The notes: a model not told the origin generated them from the sequence alone. Positions 25,801 through 33,776 are shown, numbered from the stretch's first letter. The stretch: DNA of 64,000 nt from Hallerella sp964587155 (GCA_964587155.1 CAZPKF010000015.1:1-64000), one strand, 5' to 3'. Translations and numbers: made by a program.

Positions 25801-26023
25801 TGTCGCTTCCATTATCGCTCAGATGCCGCTGGCGTTGGGCATTGGCGGAGATATTGCAACGTCTACTCAGCCGATGGGTATCGCTAGTGTTGGTGGACTT
25901 TTGATGTCGGGCATTTTGACCATGTATTTGGTTCCGACATTCTTCTGGTTGCCGAATGCGATTTTCCACAAAGTGAAGGCAAAAGCAACAGACATGAAGC
26001 AAAAACGCAGTCAAAAAGCCTAA
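22880..26023 (+). CDS. RND-family efflux permease lacking canonical proton-relay residues
   Basis: This 1047-residue inner membrane pump has the RND duplicated topology. Landmarks are MMPVNMMPDFEVPVVTA after TM1, LLFLGKFSTMFIAALTMPISVIG (TM2-3), IPMGALGVIFALVVTGRPIS in the second half, and a C-terminal tail rich in Lys. The TM4 segment reads AVGLLVTNSIVVLENI: the acidic pair expected there (Asp407-Asp408 in AcrB) is Thr396-Asn397. In TM10 the AcrB Lys940 position is Asn in GVVVNNAILLLD. The fold and operon are those of a drug/toxic-compound exporter. Energy coupling may differ. Confidence 0.93.
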   Translation: MIKASIYKPITMLMVLLTVVVFGIYTYSMMPVNMMPDFEVPVVTAVVQYTGATPEELETTVIKPVEDQVELIDGIDYTKAYGMEHYAIFIIMFEMGTDIDVAAADVRDKISQAAANFPDAVESPIISKVDINASAIMSFAFTGPTSSTELRQKADDEIKPQLTATSGVASVDLFGGTTRQIVVELRKEDLLSRGADPATVMGLLQAANVNFPAGDIRGVRKNTGTRTRGKFESLEEIRQMEIPTSKGVIRLSDIATVKDTIADITSYSRYNGESSVGFDIKKRSDASIVEVANNVLKRVEKINQTLPQGFELHLVYNQAEKVQESLDNVISNIEIAIVLTAIILLLFLGKFSTMFIAALTMPISVIGAFTFMYFAGFSINIMTLMALSSAVGLLVTNSIVVLENISDKLDSGLDPKEAAFHGTTEITVAIMASTLTNVCVFVPIAFMKSIAGSFFRNYGLTMVFATFVSLLITFTLTPLMAAYLFKGKKKNADGTLIEEKPGIVGKFLGLFPIFMNWVRKIYLKTLSAALSIPGVIFQFLVLCTLIAATYLLVTKYMSVELMPKSDEGVIKISMEMPSGTNVETMDSLTKVVENRIKGIPELKRYYSTVGGESGMTGTNESSMRITLKDIKTEGRVRTTEQIIDSLRTILADIPDAWISIKSSSTTEMGGNQSGDVVLEVRGFDGDSVNKASEIAKEFIMNKLPGVTEVKSSYEAGKPEIAFIPNRKALADYGMTLQSAATAAYIYISGYETSQYTEDGEEYDVYVRLRESDRDTRQKVYDLPILTPKGYVPMNAIFDIENTQSPTTIMRKQKKRITEVSMNLLPGYTSGLIMGEITKASKTWEGIPEGVEFSFGGNADMQEDMVREFSVAIVMAILLTYILLVALLESFAQPFVIMTTIPMGALGVIFALVVTGRPISLIAFMAIVMLIGVVVNNAILLLDSANLQMRKHGMGRRSAILTAGKDKFQAIMLATVASIIAQMPLALGIGGDIATSTQPMGIASVGGLLMSGILTMYLVPTFFWLPNAIFHKVKAKATDMKQKRSQKA

Positions 26024-26040
26024 TTCTCTTTTCAAAAAGC

Positions 26041-26067
26041 AAGACCGGTCTTAAGACCGGTCTTTTT
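26041..26067 (+). terminator. Terminator of the efflux operon
   Basis: AAGACCGGTC and GACCGGTCTT form a strong stem around a TTAA loop, followed by a T run (TCTTTTTC). It lies 18 bases after the RND stop codon. Confidence 0.9.
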
Positions 26068-26239
26068 CATTGGAGGAAAAGTTCGCAATCATTTCTACAG
26101 AGAATCCCAAAGTGCGAAAAAATCGGCCATTGTGCAGTGCAGCACGTGGAACCGACTCGTTGATGCTTTGAAATTTCCACTTCTCCGTTCATTTTGAAGT
26201 ACGACGTGCGTAAGAATTGGAAAAAAATGAAGCGCGAGG

Positions 26240-26330
26240 AAAGAAACATCCTTTGCGAAATAGAAGTTTCTCGGCGATGGAAAATTCAGCCTTTGCAAAA
26301 AGGAGTTCCCTTTGAATTGACTGCGGAGAA
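26240..26330 (+). repeat. Possible diverged copy (E) of the dispersed intergenic element
   Basis: TTTGCGAAAT ... GGAAAATTCAG ... CAAAAAGG ... TTCCCTTTGAA follows the block order of copies A-D, but the CCCATCAA block is missing and identity is low. The 26068-26482 gap otherwise holds no credible gene; a 77-codon frame at 26194-26427 has no ribosome site or recognisable product. Confidence 0.25.
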
Positions 26331-26482
26331 AATTCAACTTGTCGCATCCAGCGGTTTCTCTATAAAGGCGCTCAGACGGAGAGAACCTTGCTTTCGCTTG
26401 ACCGAGACTGTCGAGGATTTCTTGTAAATTAAAACTCTTCTTTTTGAAACAGACGTTCTAGTGCAAAGGACTGTTTGTCTTC

Positions 26483-26517
26483 AAAAAGGGAATCTCTTGT
26501 GTGAAATAGAGATTCCC
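26483..26517 (-). terminator. Terminator of the TIGR02171-type lipoprotein gene
   Basis: On the minus strand, GGGAATCTCT and AGAGATTCCC form a perfect 10-bp stem with a 10-base loop, followed by TTTTTG. It lies 62 bases beyond the stop codon of the lipoprotein gene. Confidence 0.88.
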
Positions 26518-26578
26518 CGCTAAAGGTCTTTTTAGAGCGAGTGAAAGAATTTAAAATAACGGCAGAGGGGCTTTGCCT

Positions 26579-29467
26579 TTATTTCGTTTCGTCCCAATCG
26601 ATGGGCAGTGTTTGAATCAAAGAGTCGATGCGGCTGGTCAGTTGTTGTGCGCCGAGCGTTGATAAATGATCTGTATCCATTGCCATCTCATCTGTATAAT
26701 CGTGATCTCCCATTTTATTTTCATCCATGATGATGAAATTCGGATAGGTTTGTTTAAACGCTTCCAACCGTTGCATGTTTGCGGGAACGGAGCTTCTCAA
26801 CATTCCGTGCCGTCCGAGTGCGCCAGTTTCTTTGTACGCTGGATTTTGCGGAGTGATGACTCCAATAACGATAATGTTGCTTTCATGACAGACTCTTAAA
26901 AACTCTTCAAAACTGGTGAATTTTTGTTCAAGTTTAGTGCTGGGATCAGCCCAGTTTACCCAATTGGAGTCCTCGTCAACAACGGGATTTCCCCATCCGT
27001 TTGATGGTTCTTGCTTGTGTCCTCGCGTTGGACGCAATGCGTTTGCCATTCGAACTGTTCCTGGAGAGTTGTAAGTTGCTTCGTACAAGGCTTCCGGGTA
27101 ATTGTCAACCCAATAATTGTGATTTTGGTCGTAAACGTAGCCTGGATATGATTTGTATGAAGTGTGGAACATGTTTGCAGACGTTGTCCCTGGGACATGT
27201 CCTCGATCGAGGTCGATAGAAATAATGATCAATTTCAAATGCTTGAAATGCGGTTTTATATAGCGGTAAAAGAAAGTGCTGTTGCCTGCGATTGTCGTGG
27301 ATGGAATAGCAAGATTGACTGCGAAAATTTTGGAATTGAAATTTAAAGGAATGATTCCGTTGTAAAGTCGGGATGAACCAAGGATGGCGACGTTTGCAGA
27401 ATCTTTAAATTTCCATAACAATTCCATTTTGTAGCGGAACATAATGGCATTCGTGGATGTTCCCGAATTATTGTAATATAGGCCCGCGCTGTCGGGGTCG
27501 AGGATAAATTCAGAACTGGAACTTTGTCCGGCGCTGTCGGGGTCCACAACCGTGGAACTAGATGATTCTTCTGCGCTTCCGTTTGCAGACGAGGAAGATG
27601 TCCCCATATTGCTAGAGCTGCTGACAGGCTTTTTCGCGTTTCCCTGAATCCATAAGCTGGGATGCCAAAGTTCCGAACTTTCAACAAGTCCTTTGACAGA
27701 AGAATCGGCAAGATGCACCAAGGCGATTTTCGAATGGGCTCCGTCTGCGTTCGTGAGCGAGGCGACAATGTTTTCGTTGACTTTTCCCAATGCCCATTCG
27801 GTATGGTCGAATGTGTAATTGTCCGGAGCGGCAATCGCCGTTTTCAATTTTCCCGTACTATCCGCAATGAGAATGTACTCGTGGGCGGAATACGATTTGC
27901 CGACAAACGCCTTTCCCGTTTTGCTTCCAAAATCCAAAAAAGCGGTGTTCTTTTGACCATCTTTTGAAAGGGAGGCGTTGCAGGCTTGCTCGTCGCCGAA
28001 CCAAACCGTATCTTTTCCGTGGATGTTTGCCCGTAAGAGCTTGGAACTGCCGATGGCTAGTGATCCATCTTCGCTAACGCCACCGTGATACGCACCGTCA
28101 AAAAGTTTGCGGGGAGACCCGAACTTCCCATTTGCAAAAGGAACTTGCCACGTACTTTGCGACTTGAATTCCGAAAGTCCGGTATTGTCGCCCGCATTGG
28201 TCACATAAGTGATGACCGTATCGCCGCTTTCCAAAACGCTCCAACGGGGAATCGCTGCGCTTTCAACGTCCAACTTGACAAGTTCTGACCCTGAACTGTC
28301 CAAATTGCGAACGTAGACTGTAGATTTTCTTGAAACGCCTTCGATTCCTGTGCAAAAGGCTACGCGCCTGCCGTCGGGCGAAATGTCTGGGTGGTAAACC
28401 GCCAAGGTGTCCACGATTTCCGTGACAGATGCCGCACTTTCGTAATCGATGTAGGCCAAATTTCCAGAAACGTCATTTCGGAAAGCCAGTTTGACTGCAG
28501 AGGTTTTCGTATAAGTCCAAATATCCGATTGATTCGCTAGAATGGAAATGGGAAATAACGTGGCGACACCGCGGTCGTTGAGATACACGGCGTCGGGAAT
28601 AGCTCCCAGTGCCAAACGGAATCCAACGTATTCTGCGTGGGAAGCCGAAGTCACCGTGTAGACATCTCCCCTTGAATACAGATGAATGGATTTGGGGTCG
28701 AGTAAAAAACTGCCGCCTTTGACAATGCGTTCATCCAAATCGTTTGCTGCTGGCGCTCCTGCGTAATTGACGATAACCGTATCTTTGAAAATTCCCATGT
28801 AATCTGTTGTCCATTCCATCACGTTTCCCGAAAAATCACAAAACGTCAGAGAGTCTTTTTGATTGGCGCAGACGGTGTGTGCTTTGTAATCGGAGTTGGA
28901 ATTGTTGAAGCTTTTGGAAATTTCAAAATTCTTGCCGGCGGCCTTTAACCATTCCGCTTCGGTGGGAAGCCGAAACGATTTTCTGTCGGCGTGGAAAGAG
29001 AATTCAAAAAGTTGTGTGCATCTGCCCGCTTCATCGTAAACGGCAGACGTGTATTCGTAGGCGGTGTCCATTCCTGCCGCTTTGCTTTTTTCGTTGGCGA
29101 AAAGAACCGCATCAAAAAAGGTGATGTCCGAAACGGGATGCTTGTCGCTTTCACAGGTGGGCGACGGATGGATTTTCTTTTTGTCCATGAGCGATTTGAA
29201 TTCTTCGCAAGTCGTTTCGTGGATGTCCAAGAAAAAATCGTAATTGAGAAGTGTTTTCATTTCGGGCGATTCGCTGCCTTTGGCATTCTTTTTGTTTGTC
29301 CCCAAAAAGACAGTGTCTTGAGAGCCTTCGACAAGGATCATCCCATCGTAAGATTCTGTTGACGAAGAAAAAATTTCTTCGGCAGGAGATTCAGAATGGC
29401 TTTCTGAACAAGCGGTAAATATTCCAGCGAAAAGAGCAAAAAAGATTGTAGTGAATCGAATTTTCAC
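26579..29467 (-). CDS. TIGR02171-type multidomain lipoprotein (FGE-like, propeller-like, SGNH-like)
   Basis: This 962-residue surface lipoprotein starts at a GTG preceded by ACAGGAGAAG, giving VKIRFTTIFFALFAGIFTAC (lipobox FTAC). Residues ~40-300 are an FGE/SUMF1-like domain (FRLPTEAEWLKAA, CDFSGNVMEW, VGFRLALGA). Residues ~330-600 contain TolB-like propeller signs (HPDISPDGRRVAF). Ser/Asp linkers follow (SSSSNMGTSSSS, VDPDSAGQSSSS). The C-terminal ~270 residues look SGNH-hydrolase-like (VAILGSSRLYNGI, and DTDHLSTLGAQ near the end). The architecture fits the Fibrobacter TIGR02171 paralogous family, whose function is unknown. It has its own promoter and terminator. Confidence 0.8.
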   Translation of the reverse strand: MKIRFTTIFFALFAGIFTACSESHSESPAEEIFSSSTESYDGMILVEGSQDTVFLGTNKKNAKGSESPEMKTLLNYDFFLDIHETTCEEFKSLMDKKKIHPSPTCESDKHPVSDITFFDAVLFANEKSKAAGMDTAYEYTSAVYDEAGRCTQLFEFSFHADRKSFRLPTEAEWLKAAGKNFEISKSFNNSNSDYKAHTVCANQKDSLTFCDFSGNVMEWTTDYMGIFKDTVIVNYAGAPAANDLDERIVKGGSFLLDPKSIHLYSRGDVYTVTSASHAEYVGFRLALGAIPDAVYLNDRGVATLFPISILANQSDIWTYTKTSAVKLAFRNDVSGNLAYIDYESAASVTEIVDTLAVYHPDISPDGRRVAFCTGIEGVSRKSTVYVRNLDSSGSELVKLDVESAAIPRWSVLESGDTVITYVTNAGDNTGLSEFKSQSTWQVPFANGKFGSPRKLFDGAYHGGVSEDGSLAIGSSKLLRANIHGKDTVWFGDEQACNASLSKDGQKNTAFLDFGSKTGKAFVGKSYSAHEYILIADSTGKLKTAIAAPDNYTFDHTEWALGKVNENIVASLTNADGAHSKIALVHLADSSVKGLVESSELWHPSLWIQGNAKKPVSSSSNMGTSSSSANGSAEESSSSTVVDPDSAGQSSSSEFILDPDSAGLYYNNSGTSTNAIMFRYKMELLWKFKDSANVAILGSSRLYNGIIPLNFNSKIFAVNLAIPSTTIAGNSTFFYRYIKPHFKHLKLIIISIDLDRGHVPGTTSANMFHTSYKSYPGYVYDQNHNYWVDNYPEALYEATYNSPGTVRMANALRPTRGHKQEPSNGWGNPVVDEDSNWVNWADPSTKLEQKFTSFEEFLRVCHESNIIVIGVITPQNPAYKETGALGRHGMLRSSVPANMQRLEAFKQTYPNFIIMDENKMGDHDYTDEMAMDTDHLSTLGAQQLTSRIDSLIQTLPIDWDETK

Positions 29468-29504
29468 GGATGCTTCTCCTGTTGAATATGTGGGTAATGC
29501 TTTA

Positions 29505-29533
29505 AATATAGTTTTGAATGAAAACCTTGGCAA
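29505..29533 (-). promoter_or_regulatory. Sigma70-type promoter of the TIGR02171-type gene
   Basis: On the minus strand TTGCCA (29528-29533) and TATATT (29505-29510) are 17 bases apart, the same hexamers as the yhhQ promoter. A TATAAT on the plus strand near 29553 may serve the divergent gene. Confidence 0.65.
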
Positions 29534-29566
29534 AAGTTCTGACGAAGTCTTTTCTATAATTGCGAT

Positions 29567-30403
29567 ATGGACTTGGTCAAAATTTTCCGGAAATTCAAGA
29601 CGTGCGCACTTTTGGTGCTGGCGATTTTCGGAGCGTCTTCTCTTTTTGCCACAGAAGTTGTTCGCCCGGTATCTTTGCCGGCATCTTCGGTGACGCTTGG
29701 AGGAATGGCGGAACTTCGCGACGATGTTTACAGTTTGGATGCGCGGCTTTCAACGGAAATCGCTTTTTGCAAATGCTTCAGCGTTTTCAGCGACATTTCG
29801 TATCGGTTCTTCAGTTATCAGTGGGAAACGAAACTCAGCAACCAGCTTCACGAAATAGTCAACTTGCGAGTCAACGGCTTGAATGAATCTTATCTGGGAT
29901 TCAAACTGTTTCCAACGGATTACTTCGGCGTTTCAGCGAATTTCCGATTCTCTCCGGGAGACGGCGATAAGAATGACCGCTTTGAACGATTGGCTGTGGA
30001 ACCGATGACCGTGTATCCGTTTTCGGCGTATTTGAATTTGGGCGCTTCTTTGGGTTATTACACGTTTTTGGAAAAGGATAATTTCGAACCGGGAGATGAA
30101 ATCGGCGGGAAAGTTTCTTTAGAATGGAAACCGTTTTACGCACTGCGCGTGCGGCGCGGCCTGCGGATTTCTTACGTCTTTTTATTGCGGCACAGACTGG
30201 AAGAATCCCGAAATCTGAATATGCGGGAAGAATTTCAAAAAATGGACGATGAATATTGGGGATTCCGGATGCGCGGAGAGTTGGCGTATACCTTTGCGAA
30301 ATTTCCGATGGGGATAGGACTTGCCTACGAGATGAATCGCGGAACGCTTTTCGGCTTTGAAACGGGACACCGGCTGGAATTCTTTTTACAGCACGCGTTT
30401 TAG
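29567..30403 (+). CDS. Putative outer membrane beta-barrel protein
   Basis: This 278-residue protein has a signal peptide (CALLVLAIFGASSLFA) followed by alternating hydrophobic/polar strands rich in aromatic residues, ending in a C-terminal Phe (EFFLQHAF), typical of outer membrane barrels. Segments such as YLGFKLFPTDYFGVSANFRF and LNLGASLGYYTF fit beta strands. I recognise no family. It is divergent from the TIGR02171 gene and convergent with the MORN-type lipoprotein, 6 bp apart. Function unknown. Confidence 0.6.
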   Translation: MDLVKIFRKFKTCALLVLAIFGASSLFATEVVRPVSLPASSVTLGGMAELRDDVYSLDARLSTEIAFCKCFSVFSDISYRFFSYQWETKLSNQLHEIVNLRVNGLNESYLGFKLFPTDYFGVSANFRFSPGDGDKNDRFERLAVEPMTVYPFSAYLNLGASLGYYTFLEKDNFEPGDEIGGKVSLEWKPFYALRVRRGLRISYVFLLRHRLEESRNLNMREEFQKMDDEYWGFRMRGELAYTFAKFPMGIGLAYEMNRGTLFGFETGHRLEFFLQHAF

Positions 30404-30409
30404 TTGAAA

Positions 30410-31525
30410 TCAGCGGAACCGGACTTCCATGGCCTTTTTCCCATATTGATTTTTTCGCATGTAAAGATTTCCGCTAGAATCGAAATGCAGCTGTTCACCA
30501 AAGGGTTCTCCATCTTTGTAAAAAAGGCTGTCTTTGATTTTCCCGTTTGGATACCAATTGCGCCAGAAACCGTTTCGTTTGCCGCCGCTAAAGTTACCTT
30601 CGCTAGCCTTTTTGCCCGAAGCATAGTGAGAAAGGAGTTTTTTCTTTTCGCCGTTTTCCCAGATTTCTTCGTATTCAAGATTGTGGCCGGGCATCTTGTA
30701 GCGGAGAGTATCTTGAATCCGATTTTGTACAAAACACGTTTCCGCATCGATTCCGTTTTCGCCGAGTTCCCCGTAAGCGATTCCGTTCCCGTTTTGGAAT
30801 ACGCTTTGCTTTGCGATGGAACCGTCTTTTGCGAAATAAGTCCAAATGGAATCCCGGACGCCCGCTTTGTAAAAGGAGCGCCTCCAAAGTTCGCCTGTCG
30901 CCCGGAAAAGTTCGGATTTTCCATTCAGCATGCCATCTTTGTATTCGGAACGCAATTCTAAAGCACCTCCGGGATAGTGGATGTCTTCTGTACCATGTAA
31001 CAGCCCGTATCGGCATTGGAATTTTCGCACCGGTTTTCCGGATTCGGCAAAGGTCTCGCAGAATCCTTCGGCGGCATCGGGAAAACAGGAATTTCGTTCT
31101 TTCACTTGGCCCGCTTTGCCATTCGATTCGAAGTTTCCCGAAATGGGATAGTATTCTGTCCAGATTCCCGACGGTTTTCCGTTTTCATAAAGGCGTTCCC
31201 AGGCGAGATCCCCATCGATAAAAAATCCTTTCCACAGGCCCTGCATTTCTCCATTAGCGTATTGCCCGCGAGAAAGGATTTTTCCGTTTGCGTACCATTC
31301 CGTCCATTCGCCCTCCCGTTTGCCGTTTTTGTAAAGCCCCGATTCAGCCAAGTCTCCGTGCGAAGTCCACCGTTCGAACATCCCGTTTGGAATTCCGTTG
31401 CGGAGAGAAACTCTGGTTTTGCGAATGCCGTTGTAATGGAACGTTTCGCGCTTCTCGGATTTTCCGCAGGCGGTGAAAAGGAGTGCGCATAGGGTCAAAA
31501 ACGGAAAAATTTGAAAAAATCGCAT
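30410..31525 (-). CDS. Lipoprotein with YwqK/MORN-type repeats
   Basis: This is a 371-residue lipoprotein (lipobox LLFTACGK). At least ten short repeats of the type GxWTEWYxNGKxxSRGxYxNGExxG run through it, e.g. NGKREGEWTEWYANGK and GKRNGFWRNWYPNGKIK. These match MORN-variant repeats found in YwqK-type proteins. Such repeats form beta-hairpin solenoids, usually of unknown function. In YwqK itself an antitoxin role has been suggested, but no toxin is adjacent here, so I would not transfer that. It is convergent with the barrel-like gene and divergent (33 bp) from the next operon. Confidence 0.72.
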   Translation of the reverse strand: MRFFQIFPFLTLCALLFTACGKSEKRETFHYNGIRKTRVSLRNGIPNGMFERWTSHGDLAESGLYKNGKREGEWTEWYANGKILSRGQYANGEMQGLWKGFFIDGDLAWERLYENGKPSGIWTEYYPISGNFESNGKAGQVKERNSCFPDAAEGFCETFAESGKPVRKFQCRYGLLHGTEDIHYPGGALELRSEYKDGMLNGKSELFRATGELWRRSFYKAGVRDSIWTYFAKDGSIAKQSVFQNGNGIAYGELGENGIDAETCFVQNRIQDTLRYKMPGHNLEYEEIWENGEKKKLLSHYASGKKASEGNFSGGKRNGFWRNWYPNGKIKDSLFYKDGEPFGEQLHFDSSGNLYMRKNQYGKKAMEVRFR

Positions 31526-31558
31526 ATCTACAACTTAGAAAAAAGGTAATTTCGGAGC

Positions 31559-32350
31559 ATGGATTCAAACAAGTTCCGGTCTGTTCGGGAAATTCTCAAA
31601 AGTCGAATCAACACGCCGTTGATTTGGGGCGTTTTGTTGATGACGTTCGCTTTGACTGTGCTGTTTTATTTTTCCCAGAAACAGCAACTGGATCTTTATG
31701 GGCGTTACATTACGACTCTTTTGGATTACAAGTTCTTCGAAGCCCGCGCCATGCAAAAGCTTGAAAAAATTCGGGTCTTTCCGGAGCGGGACCCATCGGG
31801 GCTGACATCGTCTCTCCGCGGTTTACGAGAAACCGCTGTGTCGTTATACGCTTCGTCGGAGAAAGACCGCTCCATCTGCTGGATGCCGCCCGAACAGGAT
31901 TTCGCCTACTTTGAAAAGGCGGTGCTGCGTTGGGTGGCTACTGTCAAGCGGTATGTTCCCGCCCGCACGGCGTGGCTGGAATCCGCCGATTCGCTTTCTA
32001 GGGTGCTTTTTCAGGTAAAGTCCCCTGCAGCGGAACGGCTCTTTTTGACGTTGGATTCCGCACGGATGGGATTTCCGGTGACGTTGGATTCCGCGCAAAC
32101 AGAGGGTGTTTCGCAAGAAGTTGTCGTGAACGTGCAGAATTTAATTTTGAAAAATGCAGAACTTGAGGCGATTTGGAATGTTATCGACAACGATGCGTCC
32201 CTTATCGCTTGCGAAAACCTGCTGCAGGCGTTCAAAATGCAATCGTTGGAAAATCGGGAGTCCAAATTTTGGATTCAGCAAGTTTTTTATCTGACCTCCA
32301 TCGTTCTGTTGCTGTTTACGTTGTTCTTTGTCATCCGGTCGAGGAAATAA
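31559..32350 (+). CDS. Membrane protein of unknown function, first of a three-gene operon
   Basis: This encodes 263 residues with one membrane helix near the N-terminus (residues ~22-40, PLIWGVLLMTFALTVLFYF) and one at the C-terminus (~240-260, VFYLTSIVLLLFTLFFVI). The ~200-residue region between is mostly helical and charged, probably periplasmic; the layout resembles chemoreceptor-like or sensor ectodomains but no signalling domain follows. I recognise no family. TCGGAGC precedes the ATG. The next gene starts one base after its stop codon. Confidence 0.6.
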   Translation: MDSNKFRSVREILKSRINTPLIWGVLLMTFALTVLFYFSQKQQLDLYGRYITTLLDYKFFEARAMQKLEKIRVFPERDPSGLTSSLRGLRETAVSLYASSEKDRSICWMPPEQDFAYFEKAVLRWVATVKRYVPARTAWLESADSLSRVLFQVKSPAAERLFLTLDSARMGFPVTLDSAQTEGVSQEVVVNVQNLILKNAELEAIWNVIDNDASLIACENLLQAFKMQSLENRESKFWIQQVFYLTSIVLLLFTLFFVIRSRK

Positions 32351-32351
32351 A

Positions 32352-32873
32352 ATGAATCGGATTTCTTCCCCTTTGTCGCGAATTTTTTTTTGGATGCTCG
32401 CTACGGCGGCTGTCTTCTTGGCTGTATTCATCTTTTTGCAGGTTCGGCCGTTTTACAAAAGTTTTGCACAACAAGAAGAAGACCTCTTTTATGGGAAAGT
32501 GACTTCTGTGGCGATTCCGCGCGGGCTGAACGGCTCAGGAATCCCGCTCTTTGACAGAATCTACGTTCATTTGAACGAAGACAAGAATGCTTCGTTCCTT
32601 TTATCGCTATCGCCAAAGCAAAATAAGTTGTTTAAACCGGTGCTCGAATTTTGGGCGCTGACGGAAATGCCGGATCCTATTGGAGTCCGCGGCAGGCGAA
32701 TTTCGGATAGGGAATGGATCGTGACAGAAATTTCCGGAAAGGACTGGGGGCTGGATGCCGAAGAAACGAGGGATTTTCATCTTCGTTCGATGGTCTGGTA
32801 TTCCGTGTTGGAAATCGCTTTGATAGCCTTTGCCCTGTTTGCCATCCGAAAATCTTTAGGGCGCAAACGATGA
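32352..32873 (+). CDS. Membrane protein of unknown function, second of a three-gene operon
   Basis: This 173-residue protein has helices near residues 10-30 (IFFWMLATAAVFLAVFIFLQV) and ~148-166 (VLEIALIAFALFAI). Between them is a ~115-residue, probably periplasmic beta-rich domain (VTSVAIPRGLNGSGIPLFDRIYVHL). The start at 32352 follows GAGGAAATAAA and the upstream stop TAA directly. It ends in ATGA overlap with the hydrolase gene. The family is unknown. The same two-helix layout as the preceding gene suggests they form a complex. Confidence 0.6.
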   Translation: MNRISSPLSRIFFWMLATAAVFLAVFIFLQVRPFYKSFAQQEEDLFYGKVTSVAIPRGLNGSGIPLFDRIYVHLNEDKNASFLLSLSPKQNKLFKPVLEFWALTEMPDPIGVRGRRISDREWIVTEISGKDWGLDAEETRDFHLRSMVWYSVLEIALIAFALFAIRKSLGRKR

Positions 32874-33589
32874 AGCTCTTGTGCTTGGCGCTTGTCTTTT
32901 TCGCGCTGGGAGTTTTTGCCGCAGAACCCCAACCCTTCAAGACTGATTCCCTTTTGATTTCTGTCGGAAGCTTCACCAGCCCGTCTGCGATTTGGTATCG
33001 TGAAAATTCCAAAAATCCGCAGGTGGTCGTTTGGTTTCACGGTGGAATGCAAAGTGCCAAGTGCGCAAAGGGGTATGAAGCTGGGAGGGCTCTCGTGCCT
33101 TTTTTTGAAAAATCCCCCAAGGACGTCTGGGTGGTCAGCACCTCCGCTTGTTTGAAAAATCACTGGTTGGAATCGCTTGCGCAGAAAGCCGTCGACGTGA
33201 TGCTTGATTCCGTGGAATCCCGATTGGGTAAAAAAATTGACACGGTCTCGCTTGCGGGCGTTTCTGATGGCGGACTGGGCGTTGTCGGCTATTCGCTTTA
33301 CGGCAGGCGCTCTGTAAAATCACGCTTGTTGGTCAGCAGCAATCTCTCTGCCGTTTCGGATGCGAAAAATCTTTCTTCGGCGGCAAGGATCCGCCAAGGA
33401 ACGTGGACTTTTCTCCAAGGCGGTTCGGACAGGCTTTATCCTGCAGCCAGTACGGTGCCGTGGATGGAAACCTTTTGTGGAGCGCTAGGCCGCTCCAAAT
33501 GCCAGATTCGCTATGATGACCGCGGAGAACACGATTGGTCGTGGTGGACTTCGCACCGGGCATCTTGGATTGAACATTTTTCCCCTTGA
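32870..33589 (+). CDS. Secreted alpha/beta hydrolase-fold protein
   Basis: This 239-residue protein has a signal peptide (MKLLCLALVFFALGVFA) and an alpha/beta-hydrolase layout: oxyanion segment VVWFHGGMQ, nucleophile elbow GVSDGGLG (Ser), an acid candidate in QGGSDRLYP, and a His candidate in DRGEHDWSWW. It may be an esterase or peptidase of the periplasm; the substrate is unknown. It is the last gene of a tightly coupled three-gene operon. Its stop codon overlaps the -35 box of the tRNA-Leu promoter. Confidence 0.68.
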   Translation: MKLLCLALVFFALGVFAAEPQPFKTDSLLISVGSFTSPSAIWYRENSKNPQVVVWFHGGMQSAKCAKGYEAGRALVPFFEKSPKDVWVVSTSACLKNHWLESLAQKAVDVMLDSVESRLGKKIDTVSLAGVSDGGLGVVGYSLYGRRSVKSRLLVSSNLSAVSDAKNLSSAARIRQGTWTFLQGGSDRLYPAASTVPWMETFCGALGRSKCQIRYDDRGEHDWSWWTSHRASWIEHFSP

Positions 33590-33614
33590 CAAAGACGGCA
33601 AAATTTTTAAAATT
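33586..33614 (+). promoter_or_regulatory. Promoter of tRNA-Leu
   Basis: TTGACA (33586-33591) and AAAATT (33609-33614) are separated by 17 bases. The -35 box overlaps the stop codon of the hydrolase gene. Confidence 0.65.
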
Positions 33615-33631
33615 AGGGCCAAAGCCCACTT

Positions 33632-33715
33632 GCGGGTGTGGCGGAATTGGTATACGCGCTAGATTCAGGTTCTAGTGTCTGCAAGGACATGAAGGTTCAA
33701 CTCCTTTCACCCGCA
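33632..33715 (+). tRNA. tRNA-Leu (anticodon CAG)
   Basis: The 7-bp acceptor stem GCGGGTG / CACCCGC closes an 84-base class II tRNA. The anticodon arm is CTAGA-TTCAGGT-TCTAG, with CAG at 33666-33668 reading CUG. A long variable arm (GTCTGCAAGGACAT) and the T-loop GGTTCAACTCC are present. CCA is not encoded. Confidence 0.97.
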
Positions 33716-33722
33716 TCAGTCT

Positions 33723-33749
33723 CGTTCCTTTGGGAACGGGATTTTTTTT
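33723..33749 (+). terminator. Terminator of tRNA-Leu
   Basis: CGTTCC and GGAACG form a stem with a TTTG loop, followed by GGATTTTTTTT, eight bases after the tRNA. Confidence 0.88.
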
Positions 33750-33776
33750 GCCCCACGGATTTTATACTATTGGGGC

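Noticed and set aside
26194..26427. 77-codon frame in the gap after the efflux operon
   Set aside because: No ribosome site, no recognisable product, and it spans the weak element-like copy E.
30410..31525. Toxin-antitoxin role for the YwqK-type repeat protein
   Set aside because: It is an exported lipoprotein with no toxin-like neighbour, so the antitoxin label of YwqK does not transfer.
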